In this document: piece by piece, positions 1 to 11,812 of the stretch
Position numbering within the stretch: the first letter of the stretch is position 1
Layout: each line of letters begins with the position of its first letter
Assembly (NCBI GenBank): GCA_964247055.1
Contig: OZ176051.1
Span: forward strand, 3,658,001-3,722,000
Origin: Paragordius varius
Lineage: Eukaryota > Nematomorpha
Reading direction: 5' to 3'
DNA: 64,000 nt
The notes under the pieces: model-generated
Seen by the model: only the letters and a program-made list of their open reading frames with translations
The model's database searches: none
What the model was told of the DNA's origin: nothing
Program-made: the position numbers and the translations under genes

Positions 1-391
1 AGGGTAGAAATTTATTATTTGATAGAAAGACTTTGTGTATGAGAAGAGGTATAATTAGGGTGTGTTGATATAATTATCGTTTATTATTATGATAATTTTT
101 TCATACAAAAAATACCATGCAATAAAAAACATAAGAATAATTAAAAATGAATTGTACCTGTTAAATGCCAATGCATTTGTTTTACAAATCTCAAAGTGTG
201 TTTAAATATGGGAAGATACAAGTATTGACTATTTATGGCAATTTTGAATTGTATATATTTAATAATTAATTAATTGCAATTTACATATTTTGTGAGATAA
301 TAAAAATATAATATTTGTTCAACAAATTACAATTGTATCACACTTTTATTGAGATTAACTCTAACAAAAATATCTAAAAATATTTATAAAA

Positions 392-3300
392 TTATTCTAT
401 CGCATCTAAAAAATGGCCAAGTGATTGTCCTAAACGCACCTTTTCATTGAAAGCAACGTTAAATTTGAAGTTTGAAGGTGCTTCAAAGATACAAACTATG
501 GTTGAGCCAAGATTAAATTCTCCAAAATAATCGCCTCGTTGAATAAGTATCCCTAAATAATATATAATTGTTATGAAATTTAAATAAAAGAATAATTATT
601 GTAGAAAAAACTTTTTTATTCCTTAATTTTGTTTATGCATTCTAATTGAGTATGATTGCAAAATAAGATAATTGACTATCAATTTACATTATTATAGTTT
701 GATATCCAAAAAACAAAGATATTTTAAAACAATAAAGGTTTAAAAAATATTGGATATAACACATTTTAAGTAAAAACAATATATTAACCATCAGAAAAAT
801 TTTCGGCATTCTTGGGTGTCGTCACATGTGTAGAAGTATCAATATCAAAATTTTCAACGACAATAGGCGTATAATTGTCAACGGTAGATTTTGGCTTTTT
901 CCCCTTCATTTCGGCATTTGTATCGTTTGAAGGGTTGTCATCATTAATTATCACAGATGAGGTATCACGAAATATTTTATCGAAAAAGGTTCCAGGTTTC
1001 CATTTCTTAAGGTTTGTTTTAAGATCCTTGCAATAGAGAAAACGTTTAATTATTATATATGGAATAATTCAGCAAAAATAATATAAATTTATTATAATAT
1101 TTCGATTACTACAAGTAATCTTTGTCAAACGTAAAAATAAAATAAAATATAAACTAAAATTTAAATTATAAAGTAAAAATATTAATGAGATATGAAACTA
1201 AAAAAACATGTGTGTATTGTTAATAAGAAAAAAATTTGTAATGTTATTAATATTGTTAAGGTCCTTGTTTCTGTTCATTATATTTCCTTCTTTGTTAATA
1301 TAAAAACTTTCCTTCAATATTCTTTTTGTTCTGTTTTCCTCTGTATCGACAACTTCGGCATCCCAGTTTATTTTATGTTTACATTTAAAGGCATGATATG
1401 CCAAAGCCGAATCATTAGTATTATTCTTGCTAAATAAACTGGGATGCCGAAGTTGACGATACAGAGGAAAACAGAACAAAAAGAATATTGAAGGAAAGTT
1501 TTTATATTAACAAAGAAGGAAATATAATGAACAGAAACAAGGACCTTAACAATATTAATAACATTACAAATTTTTTTCTTATTAACAATACACACATGTT
1601 TTTTTAGTTTCATATCTCATTAATATTTTTACTTTATAATTTAAATTTTAGTTTATATTTTATTTTATTTTTACGTTTGACAAAGATTACTTGTAGTAAT
1701 CGAAATATTATAATAAATTTATATTATTTTTGCTGAATTATTCAATATATAATAATACAATCACACTTCAGCGTAAAACGTTTAATTTTTAGAAATTGGA
1801 GTTTGTTTTTGACCAATTCTATTATAATATCGGTCAGATCTCCAGTTATTCATAATCATAAATATGCAACATTACCACAAATGTAAAAGATTTGTTTACA
1901 AAACCATTGATCTTATTCATTTAAAAAGTTTTATGATTTTAGATTACCTTTTAAAATCACACTTGTTATTAAATTACATCAATGATAAACATATATTTAT
2001 TTTTTTTCAAATTTTAAAAGCGGTAATAGAAACGGTCATGAATAATGGATCCAACCCTAGATTGAGATAATAATAGTAAAAAAGGTTGTTAGAATTACAA
2101 CATATAAATATATTGAATGTCGATTATCTGTATATTTACAATAAATATTCCGCAAATACAGTAAATATATGAAAAATAAAAGACAATATTTTTAAATATA
2201 ACTCATCACATTTGGTTGCAAGGGAGTGAATAATAATGTTGATACAATAAATTATGTAATTAAAATTTGAAATCAAATAGTTTATGTGAAAAAAATCAGG
2301 GTTTTAAAGGTATGGATTTTCATTTAAAAAACGTATTCTTTTAGTTCTTACATTTTGTCTGTATAATTTCAATTTTTACTCAAAAATTCAAAGGTATAAC
2401 TAAAACAACCATTTCTGACACTTTAGTTTGTTTGAGAAAAATCAAGGTTTAAAAAGTATTGTTGTTTGTTAAAAAACGTATTCTTTTAGTTTTTACATTT
2501 TGTAAAATTCTAATTTTTACTCAAAAATTTTACAGCGATTAATAATAAAAACCATACTTGTAGAAAAGGAGTTACCTTATCAATATCAATTTTAATGCTC
2601 CCAACATTGGTGGCCCCCACGGCTGCCATTGAAAAAAATCCGTATCGCCAAGTCCCAGTAAAAACGACACGTTCATTGAAATTAAAAAGTCCTTGTATCC
2701 ATCTCACTATACTCGGGCAAACGCTAAATAATTCTCCTGTAAATTGAGAGAAAAATGTTATTGCTACGAAAATGAGTTAATTATTTGAGATATTAAACAT
2801 TGAATAATTATTAAATTAGGGGTTTTTTTGTTTTTGCAAAATATATGTCAAGGTTAAATTAAACCAGGAAAATGTCTGCGATGCACAACGACCCAATCAA
2901 CCGGACTATGGAAACCATGGTAATCCCCAGGTGCCAAGTATATTATGCAATAATACAATTCATTTGCCGGTGAAAGACAGAGTAAATCTTTCGTTTTTGG
3001 TGACCTTAATGAATCTAATACGATTTATTTTACAGTGTTTTTAAATAAACTGTAAAAAAATGTCATATATTTATTTTTATCTGGACGAAATTGGTATACT
3101 ATTTTTTAAAATACTATTATTAAACGTGGATTTACAATAGATCCTATTTTTATCCAGATTTTTTAAATTTTTTACCCTCTATTCATAAAAAAATAATTTT
3201 GATTTTTTTGGTAAAATATTAAGTATATACATTAAGCTCATGTTTTTATGGTGACATGTTATATAAACTTGTTTGTTTTAAAATTAGGTCATTCATTGTA

Positions 3301-6300
3301 TGAGTCAAAGAATAAAACGTTTTTTCGTGCAATTTTTCGGATATAAAATTTTTTATTTTTATGACAAATAATAGGCATATTTATAAATTTATAACAATTT
3401 AGGAGATTTTTGAGCGATGAAGCTTTCTAAAAGAGATAACTTGACTGTAAATAAAATCCTTAATAATCTTCTTACAAAACAAATATTTTTGTCTCCTACC
3501 TGCCGACATAAAACGTGTATGTTTTCTCCTTTCGTCACTTAAAATGGTATATACATCTTCTGGTTCCATAGTATCTAAAGCCATTCTTTCCAAATAATCT
3601 GTGATTTGAGGGTGAGCCATATCATATTGAGCTATATCATTAATCTTATTATTGTTTGAATCTATTTTTGGTGTATGCGAAAAAAAATATTTTTTTTTAC
3701 CATAAAAATCGATGATATTAATGTTAAGTATGTAATTATGGTACATTATAAATAATAAATTATTTATGTGTCTTAAAAGGGAATCGAGGTTAAAAAGGCA
3801 AAAAATATACACTTTATCCTAACGACACCATAATTAGCCGTTTTGTTTGCCAATATTGTACAGTAAAAATCAAAATATGAAAACAAAGTGTAAAAAAAAT
3901 TGAAAGTTTAAAAGATACTAGAGTAAATCGTGCTGCTACGCAAGCCGAGGAAGTCCTTCAGACTTCTGAAGGGGGGGGCGGTATTTGAAAAAAGGGACAA
4001 TAAAATGATCCACATATGTGGATTATTTCGAAACATTATTTAATAGCTATGATCTCATAGGAATTTAACGGTGCATTCATATTAATATATTGTTTACTTG
4101 GGGGAGAAATAGATTCAAAAAATTATTTTTGTGGATTTTGTTTTTTTTTGAAAAAAAGGCATATTACGGGGGGAGCGGGTAAAAAGAGGGCCTAAATTAA
4201 AAAAGCGAGACGAATATGTTCGGCGCAATCGAAAATAAGTAAACAAAAATCATATTTGAAATTGAATGGTCCAACACGTTCTCCGGAAAACTGTCTCAAA
4301 GACACGATTTTTGTGGACTTGTTTTTTCAAAAGATCCCGTTTTTTACACGGGGTAAGCCCGAACTGGGGGCCTAATTCAAAAAAAGGCGAAGCTATTGTC
4401 GGGACATTCATTAGTGATATTTTTTCGATATTTGGATTTGAATGGGTCTACCGGTTTTCCGGAAACAGATCACAAAGCCAGCACATTTTTACAAATATAT
4501 AGATTATTGTTTCTATAAAATATATTAATTTCTTTTGGAGTGACCGTTTATGAAATTTCAATTAGAAGTATGATTCCTAATAATTTTATTTGATTCATAT
4601 CACAAAGGGGGTTATTTACTTAAGTATACTAAAATAACGTGGTCATAGAAATTTAAATTAATGAACCATCAATAATATTGGATATTGTTTACGCTGATAT
4701 TGGATTAATATTAGATTATAACTCTGCAATAATTGAATTTTCGATTACCACAAGGTATCTTTTTTGAAACTTAAAAAGAAAATTTAAATCAAGCAAAACG
4801 CATAAAATAAATTAAATGAGAAATGAAATTAGAAAAATATATCTAAATAAAAGTTTTTTTATTCATACCAAATTTAAGTTGAGTTAAATTTTCTTGAGAA
4901 GACTGCGATTTATCAGTAAAAGGACTGGGAGATCTATCACGAGACGTAACGTTAGAAGAAGTGTCGTCATTAGAATTTGAACATCTGTGGAGAGAACTGT
5001 GGTCATAATTTGTATCATCATCATCACCACTCATCTTCATTATAATACCACTATCGTGTTCCTCTGCTCCGTCATGATATAATAAGGTGGTGGTGCCATT
5101 ATTCCTTTCCAAAGTCTAAAAAAGTAGAAATAAATTTTTTTAAAAATCTCATGCGAATTAAGGGTTATTAAAAAGTATAGCACAGAATAAAAAAAATATC
5201 CAAAAAATTCGTAAAATATTTATAACTAGTGAGTTTGTATTATGGCATATCTTTCTAATAAAAGTCCACAAATCTTTAAAATAATTATAAAGTTTTTATA
5301 GTAATAATTTTAACCTAAGTCTATATTATACCATTTTATCGTTTTCTTTCGATGTTGGATATCGTGATGAAGTAGAAGAATACTTTGCATACAAAAGGGG
5401 ATTAACATATGAATTAGGTAATGTTAGGGCATTGTATAAACTTAGAGATTCCTGTTTGGGCATAAAACTTTTATTATTTGTTTTGCCTGTTTGATTAGAT
5501 GATGATGTAGTGTTAAAATTTGGGGTTGAAAAATTTCTGATAGGTAGGGTAGTTCCATTCTTACTTTTAAGGTAAAGATCTAAGATACGTTCACAACCAG
5601 GTCCCAGAAATTGGGACAGGGAATATTTAACACCCTTAACTTGTTCCATAAAATCGTCATGTCTTACCAAACCACAATGCAAAATTTTACCATCCACCGG
5701 ACTTATCTATTTTACAAAAAAAAATGTTGAATTTATGGTGTGTATTCATTGAACAACAATTTATTTCTGTATACTTTAATTAACATTATCCTATAAATCA
5801 TGATGATTAACTCATGAATATTTAATATTTTTTGACTCTCTAACAACATTTGTTGCAGGAAACTAATAATTGAACAATAATTTAATTCTTACTTTATTTA
5901 ACATTATGATGATTAACTCATGAATATTTAATATTTTTTAAATCTCTTACAAAATTTTAAGTTGGAAATTAATAATTTATATTAAGCCAAAATGTCTTAA
6001 AAAACCAAGCCCCATAAAATATATTAAAATTTAAAAAATTAAACAATGAGTTAATAATATGTGTCAAATGTTAACCTTCAACTGCATATGCGATATCCAT
6101 CATAGTATAGTAAAAAGTTGGTTATGTTTAAAAAACGTTAAGATACAACTAATATTGGAGACCATAAGTGAAAAATGAATTTCAACAATTTTTTGTTTAT
6201 TTATATAAATCTATTCATAACTTACCAATACAGATAAATTTATGTCTTTAAAAATTACTAATAAGGCTTATAAAAAATTTAAAAATCCTTAACTTAAAAA

Positions 6301-7342
6301 GACAATATAAATATATGTATAATAATGTAAACCAAATCACTCGTCAAATCGAGCGGTCGCACACCCGGTTTAAGTTTTCGACAAAACAGCTGATTTAGAT
6401 TTTTATAATCTGATAATTTATCTTGCGTAGCTTCACTAAGATCAATTTTATAGAACCAAATATAGGTTTGAAGGATTGGATCCCTTAACCAAAACGGCAA
6501 ATTAACATTGTTAATGTATCCCCAAAATCGAGATATTGCACGGAGTGGGATTAATTTGTAGAGAGAAACCTAACAGATATATATTATAGTTGTGACATTT
6601 AAACATTATATTATCAGCAAAGTAATTATATACAGATTTTGTAGAATCATTAAAATTATAATATGTATATCGCGAGGGATAAACCCAAATCTAAAGTTAA
6701 AAGATGGTAAAATTTAAATTTTATCAATTTTTTATTTGTTTAAGATGGATTGATAAAGTTAATCACAGTATTAAAAAGGAATTTATATATTGTCGTTTTG
6801 CAGTTATATAATAATTTTTGCTAATTGACTGGTTATGACCAGAAATTACTGGCATAAGCAGCCAGATTGGTATTTCTTGTTATATTTAAAAAACTAATTT
6901 AAAAAAAATAGTTTTTTTCGCCTATGCAAAATTAAAATTTTATTTGAAAATGCTAAACTTAAGTAAAACGTGAACAAGGGTCCCACAAAAAAGTATAAAT
7001 AGAAAATGCGCTATCATATCCATCAAAAAACTAAAAATCATAATATATAACGGGTTATCCATGTTAAATTAAATATTTATTAAAAGCGTTGTTATGATTG
7101 ATTCATGCAAACTATTGATTATTAAATATCTGTAAAAGAACCTGCCATCTATAAGCTAATTTGACCTCATCTTCTAAGGTTCTAACTTCGCCTTCTTCAT
7201 CATATATAATTTTATCCAAAGAACGTTTTTTTCTTTTTTGATATTTATCATAGATGTTATCACATTGTTTGTAAACGGTATAGCATAATATTACACTTAT
7301 TGGGATTTGGTAATAATATGGTAAAGTACGGAAACTTTTCAT
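392..7342 (-). CDS. PISD: Phosphatidylserine decarboxylase proenzyme, mitochondrial (nine-exon model)
   Basis: Makes phosphatidylethanolamine from phosphatidylserine at the inner mitochondrial membrane. Exons on the minus strand: 7342-7142, 6569-6333, 5706-5332, 5115-4869, 3661-3500, 3014-2865, 2736-2576, 1026-789, 552-392; all junctions are GT-AG and in phase, giving about 643 residues. An N-terminal hydrophobic stretch (about residues 8-25) would be the membrane anchor. SPVDG (Asp151) opens the catalytic fold, GDYHGFHSP supplies the His (440/443), and LGST places the self-cleavage site at Gly606-Ser607, which leaves a 37-residue alpha chain carrying the pyruvoyl group. The family is usually about 350-410 residues; the excess is a Ser/Asn-rich insert in exons 3 to 5 and another in exon 8. 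The frame stays open upstream of the ATG to about 7414, so a further 5' exon is possible. Introns range from 128 to 1554 nt with exon 3500-3661 included. Confidence 0.93.
1046..1758. repeat. Near-perfect inverted repeat (about 327-bp arms) in a PISD intron
   Basis: Positions 1046-1373 are repeated in inverted orientation at 1432-1758 with only a few mismatches visible, separated by a 58-bp loop. The whole structure lies inside the intron between PISD exons 2736-2576 and 1026-789, so the pre-mRNA could fold into a long hairpin. Each arm carries the same pseudo-ORF, which is why mirror-image reading frames of identical protein appear; I do not consider them coding. The outer 130 bp of each arm resembles segments at 4720-4835 and 30810-30925, so the arm belongs to a dispersed family. 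Confidence 0.9.
3500..3661 (-). CDS. PISD: Frame-keeping internal exon of PISD, possibly a cassette
   Basis: This 162-nt stretch has an acceptor (AAATAG, then ATTC) and a donor (GCAG, then GTAGGA). It enters with two bases completing a Gly/Asp codon and leaves with one base, so it can be included or skipped between exons 5115-4869 and 3014-2865 without changing frame. It encodes 54 charged residues, including [17 protein letters not shown], which look like real protein. It falls in the region where this PISD is already expanded relative to relatives. Reading past the donor gives a short tail ending in a stop, so an alternative terminal exon is also possible. Confidence 0.6.
3918..4503 (-). 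mobile_element. Non-autonomous Helitron copy in a PISD intron
   Basis: Read on the minus strand, the element begins TCTATATATTTGT after an A and ends in CTAG before a T, as Helitrons do, with no terminal inverted repeats and no target duplication. It shares its body with the copies at 24217, 39748 and 40797 but has a degraded 3' hairpin and some extra internal sequence. It carries no replicase or helicase reading frame. Confidence 0.72.
4720..4835 (+). repeat. Diverged single copy of the 1046-1758 arm sequence
   Basis: This stretch has the same order of motifs as the outer part of the intronic hairpin arm: a GATTAC-like element, a Lys-codon-like A-rich tract and an ATGAGA..GAAA box ahead of the PISD exon at 4869. 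Identity is moderate by eye. It shows that the arm sequence also exists as a solo repeat. Confidence 0.4.
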
Positions 7343-7537
7343 ACCGCTTATAAATCTGTTAGGTTTTTGTGAATAAAACTTCTTCGTTTGTGGTCCCAGT
7401 AATAATTTATCTAAAATTTATTATCTAAAAATTTATACTCCTCGTTCTACTGATAGCAAAAAGCCTAAACATACCCAAACATCGAGTTTAAAATTGGGTT
7501 CGGTCACTTGCTCATATGTCTAAATAAATGTTACTTT

Positions 7538-7965
7538 ATGGGTAGATTTCAAATTTTAGATGTTTGCGATGTAACAAATCCACAAAACGAAACGACAAAT
7601 AGTAATAAACGATTATTAAAATTTTTATTATCCGATGGTGAAAAATCTATTGTTGCTGTTGAACAAGAACCCTTACCTATTAAGTATAACTTTGCGGTTT
7701 ATTTAGAAATACTAATAATTTGAAAGGAAAATATCTTATTTTTGACGAAACAAACATTCAAAAATTTAACAATATTATATTTTTAAACTGCAAAAATTGT
7801 CAGTTTTTTGACACACCTTCCCAACAAATTGTGACGGTTAATAAAAAATCAGTATATTAATTTTATATATTTTAGGAATACGAAAAAAACTTTCTTTTAT
7901 ACCAAAAACCAGCTAATGCATGCATTAATGCACCTCCATTTATTCCATTTGATAGAATGATTTAA
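7538..7965 (+). CDS. RMI1: RMI1-like OB-fold protein (short form)
   Basis: RMI1 is the OB-fold partner of topoisomerase III and the BLM/RecQ helicase in Holliday-junction dissolution. Exons 7538-7683, 7707-7851 and 7876-7965 give 126 residues. The diagnostic stretch KRLLKFLLSDGEKSIVAVEQEPLPI resembles the RMI1/TDRD3 pattern of a Leu-rich strand, (T/S)DG, then A(V/M)E, and the end has PPFIPFD. The two introns are 23 and 24 nt; unspliced reading hits stops at once, and splicing restores the family-like sequence. The frame is open upstream to 7469, so the start is uncertain. No helical DUF1767 region, normally ahead of the OB fold, is visible. TDRD3, which shares the fold, is the alternative. 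It is divergent from PISD, with under 200 bp between start codons, and lies 65 bp ahead of ASCC1. Confidence 0.68.
7684..7706 (+). other. 23-nt spliceosomal intron
   Basis: The intron runs GTATAAC...TTTAG. Removing it joins CCT ATT AA to A AAT ACT and keeps the OB-fold reading open. Leaving it in shifts the frame and ends at a stop 15 codons later. Confidence 0.75.
7852..7875 (+). other. 24-nt spliceosomal intron
   Basis: The intron runs GTATATTAA...TTTTAG. Its length is a multiple of three and its third in-frame codon is TAA, so retention stops translation. Splicing adds 29 residues ending in a PPFIPFD motif. Confidence 0.7.
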
Positions 7966-8030
7966 TTTCTGCAACAATTATTTTTTCTTTTTTACCCAAA
8001 ATTACTTTAATTATTAATTTTACAAATCCA

Positions 8031-10160
8031 ATGGAAGCTATAAATCCGAACCTTGTTTGGGTAGATGATATATGTTATCGTTCATATATTAATCCTGATA
8101 ATTCTGAAATCAAAACTAATCCACACATTGATGAATTTGAAGAAGATATCAACATGACATCAAATAATTTTTATAAACCTTATGATTTAGTTATTCCTAC
8201 TTTGGCTTTAGGGTAATATTTTTAAATTTTTAAAAAGTTTAGTTTTGTCATTGGGAAAAACGCTCAAAATTTAAAACGTATTGAAGCAAATTCATCCACT
8301 AAAATAAAAATTGTTAAAAATAAAAATGGTACTTCTAAAGCAAGTATACATATACAAATTTAATTATTACAAAAGTTATAAATGGACTCAATCCTCAAAA
8401 CATAGAAACAGCTATTCAATTATTAACCAACAGTGTAAATAAGTTTAAGCAAATTGCGAAACCTACGCATTTTATATCAATACCTTTACGTTCTGCATCA
8501 TTCGAACAATCTTTTAATGAATTCAAACGCTTGGTTTTAACGCAATATGGAATGGTATATTTACTTATATTTTTATAAAGGCTCAGGGTATAAATGAAAG
8601 CTTATTTGCCATCCCTAACAAAATTCACCTTACTATATGTATGTTAAAAATTATTGAAGATATTGAAATACCAAAATATACGGCTTTCTTGGATAGCTTT
8701 AATGAGCAAACCTTAAAGTAATTTGATGATATATTTAAACTTTTTCATACAAAATTTAATTAAGAATAAATTATTTTAAGATTCATTTAATTGACTCATA
8801 TATATTATAATAGATCATTGATTGGAAACGTCCCATTGAAATTGCATCTGAAAGGCATCGAATATATGAACGATGACCCGTCTAGTGTTGACGTTTTGTA
8901 TTGTCGCATAGATCCACTTTCTGATTTAGATAGGTAGGTTCTCATTGCATTTTTATTTCAGAAAAAAAATGAAAAATTATTTATAAATATTATCTCTATG
9001 CCGCATTTTTAATTAAGTATTTGCATTAACTTCCATTTTTTGATAAAGAATGCAGAATATTGCTGATTCATTGGTGGATGGTTTGGTTAAAGAGGGTTTA
9101 ATGGAACGGAAAACGGAAAAAGTCAAACTGCACGTAACGTTAATGAATTCGAAATGGAATGAACCGCATAGTATGTTTAAATTAACATTCATTGACCTTT
9201 CACCCGGATTTAATATTAAATTTTTGAAACCCAATTTTTTTTGCAACATTTGGGTTTTACATTAAATATTGATGATATATATATATATATATATTATAAA
9301 GACAAAAACCGCATAAATGAAAAGACGAATATTTTTTAAAAGACAATCATACTTTTAAAATCTTATTTTTTTATGTAAATCGTTTGGGCATGTAAAACGG
9401 GAATGGAAATGGTAATTGTAAATATATACAATTACATACTTATATATTTATTTGAAAAAACGTAAGGTTTAAAAAAGGATAGTTGTCTTTTCAAAAAATT
9501 ATTGTTCTCTAGTTTTTAAGTCTTATTTTATAATTCTATTTTTACTATCAAAATAGTATTTATACGTTTTGTATAAAATAATTATACATTTATTTTTTAG
9601 ATTCAAGGGAATCACGAAAACCCAATCAACGAATATCTTTTGATGCTCGCCAAATTTTAAAGGTTTTTTTATAATTCAGCCGCAGTGTAGCCCCTTTAAC
9701 CCCTTGTGGGGTCATTTTGAATAAAATATGCAAAAATATATTTTTAATTAAAATTAAATTCATATTTTTTAAATAACATATATATAAGATAATCAGTTAA
9801 TAAAAAATGTTGATTTATAATATAAACAAATTGGTAAGTTTATTGCTGTTTTAAACTCATTATAACTAGAAAATTAGGGCCCTATTAAAAAATTGGAAAA
9901 GTGCATGATGATAAGCATGAAACAATTATTTATAGGTGCCGTTTTTTTAAGCTCAATATTAAAAAAGCCTTCAACTGTTTTTGCAATATTTTATAATTTA
10001 TACTATTTCTGATCTAAATGTTTTTTGATAATAAATAACTACTTAGGATTTTGCTCAGTTTGATTTTGGTGTGTGTGAAATCACAAGTCTGCATTTATCA
10101 ATTCGCAATGAACTCGGGAAGGATGGATACTACAAAGCTGCTCACATTATTAATTTGTAA
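8031..10160 (+). CDS. ASCC1: Activating signal cointegrator 1 complex subunit 1
   Basis: ASCC1 is the KH-domain and 2H-phosphoesterase-like subunit of the ASCC complex, which acts in transcriptional coactivation and, with ALKBH3 and ASCC3, in alkylation repair. Exons 8031-8212, 8243-8343, 8376-8554, 8581-8717, 8814-8933, 9049-9170, 9601-9662 and 10047-10160 join in phase into 338 residues, close to the usual 350-400. The KH loop is GKNA (residues 65-68). The two 2H motifs are HLT (170-172) and HVT (268-270). Family hallmarks include KGIEYMNDDP and a C-terminal GKDGYYK. The start matches the family N-terminus (MEAINPNLVWVDDICYR). The first three introns are 30, 32 and 26 nt; the others are 96, 115, 430 and 384 nt. 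Confidence 0.95.
8213..8242 (+). other. 30-nt spliceosomal intron (ASCC1 intron 1)
   Basis: GTAATATTT...GTTTAG. The length is a multiple of three, and in frame the first codon across the junction is followed directly by TAA. Splicing gives the KH-domain GFVIGKNA junction. Confidence 0.85.
8344..8375 (+). other. 32-nt spliceosomal intron (ASCC1 intron 2)
   Basis: GTATACAT...CAAAAG. Unspliced reading stops within the intron. Splicing links the two halves of the KH domain in frame. Confidence 0.8.
8555..8580 (+). other. 26-nt spliceosomal intron (ASCC1 intron 3)
   Basis: GTATATTTAC...ATAAAG lies between exons that both match ASCC1, and removing it keeps phase zero. Confidence 0.85.
9276..9296. 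repeat. (AT)n microsatellite
   Basis: A short run of alternating A and T lies inside an ASCC1 intron. Confidence 0.8.
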
Positions 10161-11229
10161 TAACCTAATAAATATCTCAATGTTACCTTATTTTTATGTT
10201 TTGTTTATATTGCTGGGTGCATATAACTAAATTATCTATATATTCCTTAAAAGGATGTGTAAGTTTTAATATATACTCATAACTACAATAGGTGTAAAAC
10301 AATTTTATGTTTCACGGAAAAACCGGAAATTAATATTTCCTTTCAATTTTTTTTATAATTGAGGCTATTATGAAAGATTTAAAACTTACTTGCATGTTCC
10401 ATATCTTTGCTTTTAATTATAATGATATAACACACTTTTGATGTTTTTGTAACATTTTATATCTCGAAATAGTCAAATCTTAATGTATAATACTTAACGC
10501 CCACCCATTAAATAATCCAAAAGCTATATCTTCACGGCGAATAATGATATAAAGCATGGTCAGTAATGGTATGAAAAATCATCTGTTTTGTTTCAAACCC
10601 ATTTTTTACAGCATGAAATGATAAGCGTGTGTTTAAAAATTGTTTTACCGCATTTGTTTATTCTATATAAAAGTTTTACTAACCAGCATTAAAAAATAAT
10701 ATCCTGTAAACTTTTGCAACCAAATTATATCTAAAATATTTTCCAGGTCTGCATGTGCTCTTTCAAAAGCAGTTTTTTGAAAATCTACAAAATTAACCCT
10801 TGCAGAGAAAAAAAGTATACATTATTATAAATAAATAACACGATATAATCTCTTCTAATTCTTTTACCATGCATTAATTTATAACTATAGGTTTGGTTGG
10901 TGACCATTTTTGAGGAAAAAATCCGCGGTCAAGTTTGACTCTTGGTTATTGCTCAGCATCGCTTTAGACACATAAATTTAATTTTAAACCTAATTTTATC
11001 TAGATATATTGCAAATAAAATAGGACAAAAAGATTTTGATTGCAGACACATTAATATATATATATATATAATAAAATACATTTCAAGGTATTTTTGTTCC
11101 CCAAGAAGTTTTATTTCCTTTGAAAATACACAAATAATTTGTTACATCGCAATCATAATATATCACATTATAGACTAGAGAGTTGATATTATTTTGTGAT
11201 TTCTACAGTCTAAAATTTAGAAAGCACTA

Positions 11230-11812
11230 TTTACACTTCGATTCAAATTGGGATATCTAAATACCCCAGACTAAATTTGAGTTAGGATTTTTAAAAAACT
11301 ACTGAAGGAAACGGTCCCAATTTAAATTTATGTCTATCCTAATAAAAGTTATATAAATATGACAAAATATCGAAATAAAATTTTGTTTAGGAAAAAAAGT
11401 TCCATGTCAAACTACTTCGACGCCATTTTTATTTTGTAAAATTTTTGCAAAATATCGTTTTCATTTAGTTTTGAGGGTAAAATTAAAGCAAATTTTTTTT
11501 TTAATTATATCTATCATTGATAGAAATAAAAAAGCGGTTTGTTTTGTATTATTTTTCAATTTTACCATTGGACACATGTAAAGTTTAAATTTTTACCTTT
11601 TGGTTTTAGCTTAAAATAAGTAATATCAAGTATTTTTGAATAAAATTTTTTATATATTTTGGTTTATTAATGTTATATAATTGCAAAATTTTGCCATGGT
11701 CTCGATTCCTTCCATATATTTTAAAGAATTAAATTTTAAACAGGCATGGGGTATTTAACTACCCCAATTTGAATCGAATGACTAAAATGAATGTGTTCTA
11801 TCCAAGTGTTAA
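11230..11812 (+). mobile_element. piggyBac-like MITE, copy A
   Basis: A 580-bp non-coding element with TTAA-type ends (left end mutated to TTTA), starting ACACTTCGATTC and ending AAGTGTTAA. Near each end a GGGGTA(T/G)(C/T)TAAATACCCC palindrome is visible. Five further copies lie at 28720, 31323, 31896, 45192 and 59639. No transposase is encoded. Confidence 0.8.

Noticed and set aside
1192-1613. Two mirror-image reading frames of about 81 residues
   Set aside because: They have the same protein because they lie in the two arms of an inverted repeat; composition is AT-driven and the sequence lies in a PISD intron.
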